Positions 1 to 8,648 of a stretch of 40,704 nucleotides of DNA are shown here, piece by piece (position 1 is the stretch's first letter; the number at the start of each line of letters is the position of its first letter). The DNA lies in the NCBI GenBank assembly GCA_023145215.1, contig JAGLED010000045.1, forward strand, positions 1-40,704, read 5' to 3'. The notes under the pieces are model-generated. The model had not been told where the DNA came from and ran no database searches. It saw nothing but the letters and a program-made list of their open reading frames with translations. The position numbers were made by a program, and so were the translations under genes. The DNA comes from Rhodospirillales bacterium (GTDB lineage Bacteria > Pseudomonadota > Alphaproteobacteria > Rhodospirillales > Casp-alpha2).

Positions 1-139
1 CCAGCCAATGCCACCACGCGGTGTAGATGACACCCGCCATCACCAGCAGCGTCACGGCCGTGATCAGAATACGTTTCGGGCTGGTGAACGGGCGTTCGAC
101 GACATGGTCGTCGATCTCGGTCATTTGCGGATCGGTCAT
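1..139 (-). CDS. Membrane protein, N-terminal fragment (cut by window edge)
   Basis: The reading frame runs off the left edge, so only about 46 N-terminal residues are visible. They hold a short acidic cytoplasmic lead (MTDPQMTEIDDHVVE), a basic PKR stop, and one hydrophobic segment (about residues 25-43) ending in WWHW. This is the pattern of a single N-terminal membrane anchor or first helix. A GAAGG lies just before the ATG at 139; a second in-frame ATG at 124 is possible. The gene is divergent from the EamA exporter, sharing a 77-base gap. The family cannot be named from this fragment. Confidence 0.55.
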   Translation of the reverse strand, partial: MTDPQMTEIDDHVVERPFTSPKRILITAVTLLVMAGVIYTAWWHWL

Positions 140-216
140 ATCCTTCAAGATAGGGCGTTGCCCCCGATCCGGGAAGGGCATAGCTTGCAGTCAATTCATA
201 AAAGCCCCGGACATCC

Positions 217-1095
217 ATGCCTGCATCGCCCGCCATTCGACGTTTCCTGTTACTTTCGGCCCCCATTGTCTTCGTGCTGCTGTGGTCGACGGGGTTTCTC
301 GGCGCCAAGCTCGGCATGCCGCACGCCGAACCGTTTACCTTTCTTTTCGTCCGCTTCGGCGTGACGTCGGTGGGCTTCTTTATCCTGATCGCCGCAATGC
401 GGGTGACTTTGCCCAGCGATCCGCGCGTCTGGCTGCACGCCGCCGTGGTCGGACTGCTGATGCATGGCGTCTATCTGGGCGGCGTGTTCTTCGCCGTCGA
501 TCACGGGACATCGGCCGGGATCTCGGCGTTGATCGTCGGTATGCAGCCGATCTTTACCGCCATCTTCGCGGGGCTGTTGTTGAATGAGCGCTTGAGCGCC
601 CGGGCGTGGTTCGGGCTCGTGCTCGGGTTCTGCGGTGTGGTCCTCGTCGTTTGGCGCCAGGCCGGCGACAGCGGCGGCCTGCCCGGGGTCGTGGCGTGCG
701 TGGCAGCGCTCGCGGCGGCGACGACCGGCGTGCTCTATCAAAAGCGCTTCGGCGGCAGTATCGATCTCAGGTTCGGCTCGGCGGTCCAGTTCGCCGCCGC
801 GGCTGCTTTGATGCTGGCACTCGCCGTCCCCACCGAAACCATGGTCATCGACTGGAACGCGGAGAGCATCTTCGCCATGGCATGGCTGGTGATCGTGCTG
901 TCGTTCGGGGCGGTGACGCTGCTTTACGTGCTGATCCGTCAGGGCGCCGCATCGAAGGTGTCGAGCCTGTTCTATCTCGTCCCGCCCGTGGTCGCGGTAG
1001 AGGGGTATCTGCTGTTCGGTGAAGTCATGAGCCCCGCCGCGCTTGCCGGGTTGGGCATTGCCGTGATCGGCGTCGCGCTGGTAACACGGGGGTGA
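217..1095 (+). CDS. EamA-family drug/metabolite transporter
   Basis: A 292-residue inner-membrane protein of the drug/metabolite transporter superfamily. It is almost entirely hydrophobic, with about ten predicted helices in two EamA repeats (roughly residues 12-135 and 150-290). It begins with the typical first helix, which contains LLWSTGFLGAK, and each repeat ends in a glycine-rich helix (GLVLGFCGVVLVVW and LAGLGIAVIGVALV). Members export small metabolites such as amino acids or their derivatives; the substrate cannot be read from sequence. Its TGA overlaps the start of the ChaC-type gene, implying translational coupling. The length is normal for the family. Confidence 0.9.
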   Translation: MPASPAIRRFLLLSAPIVFVLLWSTGFLGAKLGMPHAEPFTFLFVRFGVTSVGFFILIAAMRVTLPSDPRVWLHAAVVGLLMHGVYLGGVFFAVDHGTSAGISALIVGMQPIFTAIFAGLLLNERLSARAWFGLVLGFCGVVLVVWRQAGDSGGLPGVVACVAALAAATTGVLYQKRFGGSIDLRFGSAVQFAAAAALMLALAVPTETMVIDWNAESIFAMAWLVIVLSFGAVTLLYVLIRQGAASKVSSLFYLVPPVVAVEGYLLFGEVMSPAALAGLGIAVIGVALVTRG

Positions 1096-1649
1096 TGATG
1101 ACGGAAAAACCGTTCACCCCGCCCACCGGCGCGTTCTGGGTCTTTGGCTACGGTTCGCTGATGTGGCATGCGAATTTCCCCTATGCCGAACGCCGACGGG
1201 CGATGCTTTACGGTTATCACCGCGCGCTCTGCGTCTATTCGTGGGTGTATCGGGGCACCGAACAAGACCCGGGCCTGGTGTTCGGTCTCGACCGCGGCGG
1301 CGCGGTCAGCGGCATGGCCTACCGGATCACCGACAAAAACGCCCGAGACGTTTATAAACACATTCATGAGCGCGAAATGGTGACGGCCGTCTATTGCCCG
1401 CGCTGGCTGAAACTGCGCCTGACCGACAAGACACCGGAAACCGTCACCGGCCTCGCCTTCGTCGCCAACGAAGCGAACCGGCAGTACGCCGGTAAACTAT
1501 CCGAAGACGAAACCTTGCGCCTCGTCAATGCCGGCCACGGCACGTCCGGCCCATGCACCGAATATGTCCTCAACACCGCCGATCATTTACGTGAATGCGG
1601 GATCCGCGACCGGTCGCTGGAACGTCTGACGAAGAAATTGCGGGATTAA
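1095..1649 (+). CDS. ChaC-type gamma-glutamylcyclotransferase
   Basis: A protein of about 184 residues with the family motif FGYGSLMW near the N terminus, which forms the substrate-binding loop. A HEREM segment in mid-protein carries the glutamate expected for catalysis. Further family features are GYHRALCVYS and the later CTEYVLNTADHL. ChaC enzymes cleave the gamma-glutamyl bond of glutathione, giving 5-oxoproline and Cys-Gly in the cytosol. Three tandem possible starts exist (GTG 1092, ATG 1095, ATG 1098). ATG 1095 shares one base with the exporter stop (TGATG), so I prefer it. Coupling to an EamA exporter could suggest export or recycling of thiols or amino acids, but that is inference. 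Confidence 0.9.
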   Translation: MMTEKPFTPPTGAFWVFGYGSLMWHANFPYAERRRAMLYGYHRALCVYSWVYRGTEQDPGLVFGLDRGGAVSGMAYRITDKNARDVYKHIHEREMVTAVYCPRWLKLRLTDKTPETVTGLAFVANEANRQYAGKLSEDETLRLVNAGHGTSGPCTEYVLNTADHLRECGIRDRSLERLTKKLRD

Positions 1650-1658
1650 AAATACCGC

Positions 1659-1685
1659 GTCATTCCCGCGCACGCGGGAATCCAG
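1659..1685. repeat. REP-like hairpin repeat (GTCATTCCCGC type)
   Basis: The arms ATTCCCGCG and CGCGGGAAT form a perfect 9-bp stem with a 2-base loop, flanked by GTC and CCAG. It lies between the convergent ends of the ChaC-type and VOC genes, so it may also act as a transcript-end hairpin on both strands. Related hairpins occur at 17891, 17940, 18094, 21177 and 21310. Confidence 0.75.
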
Positions 1686-1688
1686 AAA

Positions 1689-2114
1689 TCAATCCCCGAG
1701 CGAGATCGAACCGTCGTCGGCGATCGGGAAGAAGGGGTTCCAGGCAACCTCCCACAGGTGTCCGTCCGGATCGGCGAAGTAGCCCGAATACCCGCCCCAG
1801 AACACGTCTTCCGCCTTCTTGATCAGCACCCCGCCGGCAGCAACGGCTTCGTCGAGCACGCGGTCGACCTCGTCCTTGTCGCGGCCGTTATAGGCCAGCG
1901 CGACACCGGAAAAGCCGGGCTTGCTGTCGTCCACCGTGGCATCCTCGGCAAGCGCCTTCCTGCCGTATAATCCGAGGATCATGCCCCCTGCCTGAAAGAA
2001 CGTGACGTCGTCGTTGGACTGACCGGACGCCTGCCAACCGAGTTTTTCATAGAACCGGCGCGCCGCCTTAATGTCGGCAACACCCAATGTCACTAGCGAG
2101 ATACGGGCATCCAT
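1689..2114 (-). CDS. VOC-superfamily (glyoxalase-like) protein
   Basis: A 141-residue single-domain vicinal-oxygen-chelate protein. It starts with the usual beta strand (ARISLVTLGVADIKAARRFYEKLGW) and ends with the characteristic YFADPDGHLWEVAWNP, whose Glu is a typical metal ligand. The ATG at 2114 is chosen because AAAGGA lies just upstream; a longer frame from 2138 lacks a ribosome site. VOC proteins include glyoxalase I, dioxygenases and resistance proteins, and the substrate here is unknown. It follows the flavodoxin-fold oxidoreductase gene by 16 bases, so the two are probably co-transcribed. Confidence 0.85.
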   Translation of the reverse strand: MDARISLVTLGVADIKAARRFYEKLGWQASGQSNDDVTFFQAGGMILGLYGRKALAEDATVDDSKPGFSGVALAYNGRDKDEVDRVLDEAVAAGGVLIKKAEDVFWGGYSGYFADPDGHLWEVAWNPFFPIADDGSISLGD

Positions 2115-2130
2115 CAGGTGTCCTTTCCTG

Positions 2131-2709
2131 TCATGCACCGTCGCGGCCCAGACCGCGCACTTTCTTGAGCCATTTTTCGCGATTCGGGGCGTCCGCGGCC
2201 TCGACCGAACCGAACAGGGTTTCGCGGATCGGCCCCAGCCCGACGAACTTGAGAATGTTCCGCTCCAGGCTCTTCAGGCTGTGCGCACCGTAAATCCAGC
2301 GGTATGCGAAGGCCGGCATCCCCATGGTGACGATGACGCGCGCCGACCGGCCCTTGAGTTTGGATTGAGGCCATCCCTTGCCGCCCGGCTCGAAGGCGAA
2401 ATCCGGCCGGAACAGCTGTTCCAGAAATCCCTTCAGCAAGGCCGGTTGGGTGCCCAGCCAGAGCGGATAGATCAACACCAGATGTTCGGCCCAAAGGACG
2501 GCGTCCTGGGCATCGCGGATCGCGGGCGGTGGCGTCGCCTCCTTGAATTCCTGCGCCGAGCGGAGCAACGGAAATTCCAGCGACGCCACGTCGATCCGTC
2601 TTACATCGTGCCCGGCGTCACCGGCCCCCGTGACATAGGCACCGGCGAGCGCATGACAGAGCCGAGCCGGATCTGAATCGGGATGACCGTCAATGACGAG
2701 GATCTTCAT
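2131..2709 (-). CDS. NAD(P)H-dependent flavodoxin-fold oxidoreductase
   Basis: A 192-residue cytosolic flavoprotein resembling the KefF/MdaB/NQO family. Visible features are the N-terminal strand with phosphate loop (MKILVIDGHPDSDPARL), the FMN/FAD-binding YPLWLGTQPALLKGFLEQ segment and the later GG-containing loop. Family members reduce quinones or other electrophiles using NAD(P)H. The length matches the family. It sits immediately upstream of the VOC gene on the same strand, suggesting a small detoxification pair; this role is inferred from context only. Confidence 0.85.
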   Translation of the reverse strand: MKILVIDGHPDSDPARLCHALAGAYVTGAGDAGHDVRRIDVASLEFPLLRSAQEFKEATPPPAIRDAQDAVLWAEHLVLIYPLWLGTQPALLKGFLEQLFRPDFAFEPGGKGWPQSKLKGRSARVIVTMGMPAFAYRWIYGAHSLKSLERNILKFVGLGPIRETLFGSVEAADAPNREKWLKKVRGLGRDGA

Positions 2710-2738
2710 AACCGCCCCCGGGTATCGGCCCTAGGCTC

Positions 2739-5108
2739 TCACCCGCACTTGGAATGACCGCAGGACATGCAGGTGTCGCAGCCTTCCTTGCGGATCAGCG
2801 TCGGCTGGAAGCATTTCGGGCACGACCGTCCCATCGCCGCCGGCTGCTCGGACGACCGTCCCGGCGTGTCGTCACCGGTGCCGGTGGCGACGAGTGAAAC
2901 CACGTTGCCTTCAGTATCCGGGTCTTCGTTGAGCCTGCCGTCGGCCTTCAGGAAGCCGGTGTCGATCATGTGCCGCTCGATCACGTCGCCGATCGCCGCC
3001 AGCAAGGACGGCACGTAGCGCCGGCCCATCCACTGTCCGCCGCGCGGATCGAACACCGCCTTCAACTCGTCGACCACGAACGACACGTCGCCGCCGCGCC
3101 GGAACACCGCCGAGATCATGCGAGTCAGCGCCACCGTCCAGGCGAAGTGTTCGACGTTCTTGGAGTTGATGAAAATCTCGAACGGACGCACGCGGCCCTG
3201 ATCGTCGAGAACATCGTTCAGCGTGATGTAGAGGGCATGGTCGCTGTCGGGCCAACGCACCTTGTAGGTCTTGCCCGGCAGTTCGCCCGGCCGGTCGAGC
3301 GGCCGGGTCATATAGACCACCGCGCCGCTGTCGCCCGCGTCTTTGGGGAGCGATTTCCTGACCGGTTGTTCGAACGGCAGTTCCGGCTCGGAAGCGGCTT
3401 CCTTTTTCTTCTTTTCGCCGGTCTCCAGCACCGCGCCGGTGACGTCGTTCGGGCGGTAGGTCGTGCAGCCCTTGCAGCCCAGTTCATAGGCCTGGACGTA
3501 GATGTCCTTGAAGTCTTCGAATGATGCGTCTTCGGGCACGTTGATGGTCTTGGAGATCGAACTGTCGATGTATTTCTGGACGGCCGCCTGCATCACCAGA
3601 TGGTCTTCGGGCGCCAGCGATTGCGCATCGACGAAAGCACTGGTGAGATCGGCGTTCGCCCCCTTGAGACGCTTGTAAAGACGATAGGCGTAATCCGACA
3701 CATCTTCCTCGCGGCGCGTGCCGTCCGGCATCAGGACATGGCGGCGGTAGGTGAAGCTGAACACCGGTTCCAACCCCGACGACACGTTGTCGGCGAAAAG
3801 GGAAATGGTTCCCGTCGGCGCGACGGACGTCAAAAGCGCGTTTCTTATCCCGTGCTCGGCGATGGCGTCTTTCACGTCCTCGTCGAGTTCGAAGATCGAC
3901 TGGCCCTTGAGGTACTGTTCCTTGTCGAACAATGGGAACGCGCCTTTTTCCTGCGCGAGATCAACCGACGCCAGATAGGCGGCGCGTTGCAGGGCCTTCA
4001 TCCATTTTTCGGTCAGCTGCACCGCGGCCCGCGAGCCGTAGCGTGCCCCGCACATGATCAGCGCATCGGCGAGCCCCGTAATCCCGAGACCGATACGGCG
4101 CTTGGCCTTGGCCTCATGCGCCTGCTGATCGAGCGGGAAGCCGGAGACGTCGACCACGTTGTCCATCATGCGGACCGCGGTCCGCGTCAGGTCGTCGAGG
4201 GCGTCCATATCCAGATCGGCATCCGCTTCGAACGGGTTGATCACCAATCGCGACAGGTTGATCGAGCCCAACAGGCACGCCCCATAGGGCGGCAGCGGCT
4301 GCTCGCCGCACGGGTTCGTCGCGTGGATGGTTTCGCAGTAATGCAGATTGTTGCGCTGGTTGATGCGGTCGATAAAGATCACGCCCGGCTCCGCGTATGC
4401 ATACGTCGCATGCATGATCTTGTCCCACAGCTCGCGCGCGGCGATGGTGCGGAAAACGGTATCGTCGAATTTCAGGTTCCAGGGCGCGTCGTCCTTGACC
4501 GCCTGCATGAAGGCGTCGGTCACCAGTACCGACAGGTTGAACATGCGAAGCCGCCCGGGCTCACGCTTGGCCTCGATGAACGCCTCGATATCCGGATGGT
4601 CGCACCTGAGCGTCGCCATCATGGCGCCACGGCGCGATCCCGCCGACATAATGGTGCGGCACATGCTGTCCCACACATCCATGAACGTCAGCGGCCCGGA
4701 TGCATCGGCGCCCACGCCCTTGACCGGCGCGCCCTTGGGCCGGAGGGTCGAGAAATCGTAGCCGATTCCCCCGCCCTGCTGCATGGTCAGCGCGGCCTCT
4801 TTCAGATTGTCGAAGATGCCCGCCATATCGTCGGGGATATCGCCCATGACGAAACAGTTGAACAGCGTGACCCGGCGCTCCGAGCCCGCCCCCGACAGAA
4901 TGCGTCCGGCGGGCAGGAACTTGAAGCCGTCCATCGCGTCGAAAAAGCGCTCTTCCCAGTGCTCGGGGTCTTTCTCGTTCACCGCCAACGCGCGCGCGAC
5001 GCGCCGCCAGGTATCGCTGACGGCCTTGTCTTTGGGCCGCCCCTCGGCATCCTTCAGACGATATTTCATGTCCCAGATCTGCTGGGAGATCGGTGCGATT
5101 TCGGTCAT
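2739..5108 (-). CDS. nrdJ: Adenosylcobalamin-dependent (class II) ribonucleoside-diphosphate reductase
   Basis: A 789-residue enzyme that makes deoxyribonucleotides using coenzyme B12 instead of a tyrosyl-radical subunit. The fold is recognisable from LFNCFVMGD (substrate-site cysteine), the finger-loop motif NPCGEQPLPPYGACLLGSIN around residue 265 (radical cysteine and glutamate), and APTGTISLFADNVSSGLEP. A TSCPD domain follows at roughly residues 610-720. The C terminus is a cysteine-rich tail (CPKCFQP...CDTCMSCGHSKCG), a likely zinc ribbon and redox relay. The start is set at MTEIAP; a 21-residue upstream extension in frame looks like leader sequence. It means DNA synthesis can proceed with or without oxygen but needs B12. 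No cobalamin riboswitch is evident upstream. Confidence 0.96.
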   Translation of the reverse strand: MTEIAPISQQIWDMKYRLKDAEGRPKDKAVSDTWRRVARALAVNEKDPEHWEERFFDAMDGFKFLPAGRILSGAGSERRVTLFNCFVMGDIPDDMAGIFDNLKEAALTMQQGGGIGYDFSTLRPKGAPVKGVGADASGPLTFMDVWDSMCRTIMSAGSRRGAMMATLRCDHPDIEAFIEAKREPGRLRMFNLSVLVTDAFMQAVKDDAPWNLKFDDTVFRTIAARELWDKIMHATYAYAEPGVIFIDRINQRNNLHYCETIHATNPCGEQPLPPYGACLLGSINLSRLVINPFEADADLDMDALDDLTRTAVRMMDNVVDVSGFPLDQQAHEAKAKRRIGLGITGLADALIMCGARYGSRAAVQLTEKWMKALQRAAYLASVDLAQEKGAFPLFDKEQYLKGQSIFELDEDVKDAIAEHGIRNALLTSVAPTGTISLFADNVSSGLEPVFSFTYRRHVLMPDGTRREEDVSDYAYRLYKRLKGANADLTSAFVDAQSLAPEDHLVMQAAVQKYIDSSISKTINVPEDASFEDFKDIYVQAYELGCKGCTTYRPNDVTGAVLETGEKKKKEAASEPELPFEQPVRKSLPKDAGDSGAVVYMTRPLDRPGELPGKTYKVRWPDSDHALYITLNDVLDDQGRVRPFEIFINSKNVEHFAWTVALTRMISAVFRRGGDVSFVVDELKAVFDPRGGQWMGRRYVPSLLAAIGDVIERHMIDTGFLKADGRLNEDPDTEGNVVSLVATGTGDDTPGRSSEQPAAMGRSCPKCFQPTLIRKEGCDTCMSCGHSKCG

Positions 5109-5206
5109 GGCACTTCGGTTCTTCACTGGCCGGCGCGGGGCTGGCGGGTTGCGGGCGGCGCCGAAGCGCAATTTTTCAAGGCCCGCACCTTAGGGTATTT
5201 CGACGT

Positions 5207-5221
5207 TTCGCTTCAAGCGAA
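5207..5221. promoter_or_regulatory. Perfect 15-bp palindrome upstream of nrdJ (possible operator)
   Basis: The arms TTCGCTT and AAGCGAA flank a single C, about 100 bases before the nrdJ start in a 212-base intergenic space. It resembles an operator for a dimeric regulator. It does not match the NrdR box or the alphaproteobacterial SOS box, so the binding protein is unknown. Confidence 0.4.
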
Positions 5222-5320
5222 TGTTCTTGAAATGTTTCCACTGATTTTACCAGATTAATCCCCGGGCGCAATCGGCAAAAAGTCTTCTATTACAGTATAT
5301 AAGCGGGTTATCCCCGGGTT

Positions 5321-6073
5321 TCACGGGGTGATCACCGGTTTTTTCCCCGTCTCCTGGACGGCGCTTTCCAGAAGCTTGCCCGTGGCGGCCTCGATGCGCT
5401 GCTCCAGAATTTTCATAAACGCTTTGCGATCCATGCCCGGCTCGATCGGCTCCAGGAACTCCAGCGTGATCGTGCCGGGTTGAATCTCGAACTCACGCCG
5501 CCCCCAGTAACTGCCCGAATTCAAGGCCACCGGCATGACGACGGCGTCGTCGGGCAGTTGCTGATAGATTGCCGCGACCCCCGGATGATAGCGGTGCGTC
5601 ACACCCGGCGCGGTCCGCGTCCCTTCGGGGAAGATGATCACCTGGCGGCCGTGTTTCAGGCGGTCGACGCATTGCACCACCATCTCCTTGAGCGCCTTAG
5701 CCCCGGCGTTCCGGTCGACGGCGATGTGCTGGCATTTTTTCGCGTACCAGCCCCAGAACGGAATTTGCGTCAGTTCTTTCTTCAAGACGTACTGCGGCTC
5801 GTCCAGCAACAGGTAGAAGATGAACGTGTCATAGATCGACTGGTGCTTTGACGCGACCAACACCGGCCCTTTCGGCAGCTTTTCCCGGCCTATGAACGTG
5901 ACCTTCATGCCGCCCAGGATTCGCATGGCGCCGACGAGAACCCGCGACCAAACGCGCAGCGCATATTTGATCACGTCCCTCGGGAACGGCAGGAACACCC
6001 AGAAACTGACCAGCAGGAACGTCAGCCACGAAAAGAAGAATCCATGAAACAGCACCGAACGCAGCCAGGTCAT
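5321..6073 (-). CDS. 1-acyl-sn-glycerol-3-phosphate acyltransferase (PlsC-like)
   Basis: A 250-residue membrane-associated acyltransferase of the LPLAT family that makes phosphatidic acid. It has N-terminal hydrophobic helices (GFFFSWLTFLLVSFW), the catalytic HX4D box in KHQSIYDTF (His near residue 76) and the glycerophosphate-binding FPEGTRT near residue 146. The ATG at 6073 overlaps the ydcF stop by 4 bases (ATGA), which fixes the start; a longer in-frame extension lies inside ydcF. It is last in the ftsE-ftsX-ydcF-plsC operon, linking phospholipid synthesis to division. Whether it is the main PlsC of the cell cannot be told. Confidence 0.9.
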   Translation of the reverse strand: MTWLRSVLFHGFFFSWLTFLLVSFWVFLPFPRDVIKYALRVWSRVLVGAMRILGGMKVTFIGREKLPKGPVLVASKHQSIYDTFIFYLLLDEPQYVLKKELTQIPFWGWYAKKCQHIAVDRNAGAKALKEMVVQCVDRLKHGRQVIIFPEGTRTAPGVTHRYHPGVAAIYQQLPDDAVVMPVALNSGSYWGRREFEIQPGTITLEFLEPIEPGMDRKAFMKILEQRIEAATGKLLESAVQETGKKPVITP

Positions 6074-6732
6074 GTCGCCGCCCCCGGCGCATGGGCCTGA
6101 TTGCCGGCAGGCGAGCCGCCCAAATCGAGCACCTTGACCCGGTGACGCAGCCACGCCACCAGATACTTGTTATATTCCGAAACCATCAGCGCCATCGTGC
6201 CCGGCCATGCCCACCAGTATTCCTGTTTCACGTGCTCGGGGAACACCGGATGCGGCTCGATGCGGATATTGGGCATCGCGTTTCCGAATTCAAGCAGGCT
6301 GCGCGGCATGTGATAGGCCGCCGTCACCAATCGTAACGAGGTAAACCCCTGGCCCTGCATCCAGAGCCGGGTCTCGAGGGCGTTCTCGATAGTATCGACG
6401 GCGTTGCCGATGCTGATCCGGTTTTCGACATCGTCCGGACGCTGCTTGAGGATCGCCAGCAGTTGCGTCACGTCGACGCCCCGGTAGACACCGGAAACGA
6501 ACAGCTGTTCCGCCTGGCCCGCGAGCAGAAGATCGAGACCTGCGCGCAATCGTCCCGATCCCCCGGTCAGCACGACGATGGCGTCGGTCTTTTCGGTCGA
6601 CGCCGAACCGCGCGACGGCACCATGGCCGCGAAACCGATCAGCCCGGCCACCCAAGCGCCGATCACGAGCAACGAGAAAAACACAATCGTCCTGAACCAG
6701 GGCGAACGCCGCCCCCGCGAGCGCTGGCGCAT
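6070..6732 (-). CDS. YdcF/SanA-family (DUF218) membrane-anchored protein
   Basis: A 220-residue protein with a basic N terminus, one membrane helix (TIVFFSLLVIGAWVAGLIGF), then a DUF218 domain opening with TDAIVVLTGGSGRLRAGLDLL and containing RIGNAVDTIENA-like and LVTAAYHMPRS segments typical of the family. The domain would face the periplasm. DUF218 proteins such as SanA and ElyC affect envelope integrity and peptidoglycan precursor use; the biochemical reaction is unsettled. It begins one base after the ftsX stop and overlaps the plsC start by 4 bases, so it is firmly inside the envelope operon. Confidence 0.88.
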   Translation of the reverse strand: MRQRSRGRRSPWFRTIVFFSLLVIGAWVAGLIGFAAMVPSRGSASTEKTDAIVVLTGGSGRLRAGLDLLLAGQAEQLFVSGVYRGVDVTQLLAILKQRPDDVENRISIGNAVDTIENALETRLWMQGQGFTSLRLVTAAYHMPRSLLEFGNAMPNIRIEPHPVFPEHVKQEYWWAWPGTMALMVSEYNKYLVAWLRHRVKVLDLGGSPAGNQAHAPGAAT

Positions 6733-6733
6733 G

Positions 6734-7618
6734 TCAGAGCATCCTCCCCAGCGAGCGTAGAACGGTGGAACGCGCCGTCGTCATGGCGAGGAACGCAACG
6801 CCGAGAGGGATCGCGGCGAAGATGATCCACTCGAGGGGGCCGAATGTGAGATCCGGAAGCGCTGCGTCCTCGAGACTCTTCGCCAGATAGCCGACCGCCA
6901 TCAGCGCCGGCAGGCCGAGGATCAGGCCGATAATCCCGCCCTTGAGGCCCAACATCATCGCCCGTCCCGCGAATTGTCCGGCGATGTAGCTGTCCTGCGC
7001 GCCGATCAGGTGCAGAACTTCGATCGCCTCCTTGTGAACGGCAAGACCTGTCCTGGTCGTGAAGACCACGGTCCCCACGGTCGCAAGCGCAATGAAGACG
7101 AGGATCGCGATTGCGATCAGTTCAACCGTCCGGATCAGATTGACGAGGCGCTGCAGCCAGACCCGGTGATCGTCTACGGTCGCTTCGGGGACGCGCAATT
7201 GCAGTTGCCGGGTGAAACCCTTCATGTCGAACGATGCTTCGTCGGCAAGCCCGACGTCGATCAGTTTGGGCAGCGGCAGATCGCCGGCCTTGGCGTCGGG
7301 TCCGAGCCAGGGTTCCAGCAGCGCCATCATCCGGTCTTCCTCGATCACGAGGTAGCGCTCGACCCCGGCCTGGGCCGCGATGACGTTCAACACTTCCTGA
7401 AGATTGTTCTGATCCTTCAACGGGTCCTCGGTCGCGGCGATCTGCACGGTCAACGTCCCGCCGATGCCCTGGTCCCAGCGCGACGCGGTCGCGTTGAGGA
7501 CGAGAATGCCGCCGATGGCGAGCACCGCCAGAAAAACCATGAACGCAATCAGCCACGGCAGGAAGCGGCTGTGCGCATCCTTGTCCAGCGGCAGGTCGGA
7601 ACGCTTGACGCCGAGCAT
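6734..7618 (-). CDS. ftsX: Cell-division ABC transporter permease FtsX
   Basis: A 294-residue inner-membrane protein. It has an N-terminal helix ([23 protein letters not shown]), a periplasmic loop of roughly 100 residues, and three C-terminal helices typical of the FtsX/MacB permease fold. FtsX transmits FtsE ATPase activity across the membrane to activate peptidoglycan hydrolases at the septum. The start is fixed by the TGATG overlap with ftsE at 7618; a 42-residue upstream extension lies inside ftsE. Gene order ftsE-ftsX is the universal one. Confidence 0.92.
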   Translation of the reverse strand: MLGVKRSDLPLDKDAHSRFLPWLIAFMVFLAVLAIGGILVLNATASRWDQGIGGTLTVQIAATEDPLKDQNNLQEVLNVIAAQAGVERYLVIEEDRMMALLEPWLGPDAKAGDLPLPKLIDVGLADEASFDMKGFTRQLQLRVPEATVDDHRVWLQRLVNLIRTVELIAIAILVFIALATVGTVVFTTRTGLAVHKEAIEVLHLIGAQDSYIAGQFAGRAMMLGLKGGIIGLILGLPALMAVGYLAKSLEDAALPDLTFGPLEWIIFAAIPLGVAFLAMTTARSTVLRSLGRML

Positions 7619-8454
7619 CAGAGGAAGTTCTCGATGCCGGGCGGATCGGCATCCTGCTCGTCGGTTTCGCCGCGCCGGCGTTCGCGCCGGGCGCGTGCCT
7701 GCGCCCTCGCCTGCTGCTCGGCCGATTCGCGCGATTCGCGCCATTCCCGTGCCGCCGACTTGTTGCCGCTCCCGGCCACGGTCGCCAGCGTGCCCGCGTC
7801 GAGGCGCAGGATCGGGTACCCCAGACCGTCAACCAAAGCCATATTGTGCGTGGCGACGACGATGGTGGTGCCGAGCCTGTTCAGTTCCTCGAACAGGTGC
7901 ATGAGCCTGAGCGCCATACGGTCGTCGACGTTGCCGGTCGGTTCGTCGGCGAGAAGAAGCTTGGGCCGGGCGATCACCGCGCGGGCGATCGAGACGCGCT
8001 GCTGCTGTCCGCCGGACAGGGTCGGCGGGCGCGACTTCATATGATCCTTGAGGCCGACCCACTCCAGAAGTTCGGTAACGTGGCGATTGACGTCCGCTTC
8101 CTTGATCCCGGCGACACGCAAGGGCAATGCCACGTTGTCGAACGCGGACAGATGCTCCAGCAGCCTAAACTCCTGAAAAACCACGCCGATTTGGCGCCGA
8201 AGCGCGGGGAGCTGAGGCCTGGGCGTGGTCGCGATGTCGGCCCCGAACAAAGAGATCAGGCCCCTGGACGGCTTCAACGCCAGATAGAGAAGTTTCAGAA
8301 GCGAGGATTTACCGGCACCCGATTCGCCGACCAGAAAGTGGAACGAGCCGGATTCCAGCGAGAACGTCACGTCGCGCAATACCTCGGGGCCGAGGCCATA
8401 GCGCAGGCCGACGTTTTCAAATCGAGCGATGTTCCCTTTTGACAATCCCGGCAC
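7618..8454 (-). CDS. ftsE: Cell-division ATP-binding protein FtsE with C-terminal extension
   Basis: A 278-residue ABC ATPase. It shows Walker [10 protein letters not shown] (residues 43-51), signature LSGGQQQR (146-153), Walker B LLLADEP (167-172) and the H-loop ATHN (201-204). It pairs with FtsX at the division site. Typical FtsE proteins are about 220 residues. This one carries roughly 50 extra residues (228-278), rich in Arg, Glu and Ala ([20 protein letters not shown] and onward) and probably helical. It is first in its operon and divergent from the zinc-ribbon gene at 8649. Confidence 0.94.
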   Translation of the reverse strand: MPGLSKGNIARFENVGLRYGLGPEVLRDVTFSLESGSFHFLVGESGAGKSSLLKLLYLALKPSRGLISLFGADIATTPRPQLPALRRQIGVVFQEFRLLEHLSAFDNVALPLRVAGIKEADVNRHVTELLEWVGLKDHMKSRPPTLSGGQQQRVSIARAVIARPKLLLADEPTGNVDDRMALRLMHLFEELNRLGTTIVVATHNMALVDGLGYPILRLDAGTLATVAGSGNKSAAREWRESRESAEQQARAQARARRERRRGETDEQDADPPGIENFL

Positions 8455-8591
8455 CTGCGGTTCTTGAGACGGATGGAACGCCGCCGGGCAGGGCCCGGCG
8501 CTCGCGCATAGCTACAGACAATGCCATGCGGGCACGCCTTCCGTCCAGCGTCGGCGGCACCGCAAGCTACGAACGCGAAGCGTGCGTTCGC

Positions 8592-8620
8592 TTGCGCCCG
8601 GAATCGCGAGCGCCTATAAA
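8592..8620 (+). promoter_or_regulatory. Sigma-70-like promoter for the zinc-ribbon gene
   Basis: A TTGCGC -35 box (8592-8597) and TATAAA -10 box (8615-8620) are separated by exactly 17 bases, with the -10 box ending 28 bases before the ATG at 8649. Recognised by eye only; no start site is known. Confidence 0.45.
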
Positions 8621-8648
8621 CGTTGAAGTCATAACTGGCCGGTTGCGT

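Noticed and set aside
3600-5258. Long plus-strand ORF of 552 codons
   Set aside because: It is antisense to nrdJ, matches no family, and is the usual GC-rich mirror frame of a real gene.
5109-5320. Possible cobalamin riboswitch, NrdR box or SOS box ahead of nrdJ
   Set aside because: I could not find the conserved B12-box or NrdR palindrome pair, and GTTC-N7-GTTC spacing is not met.
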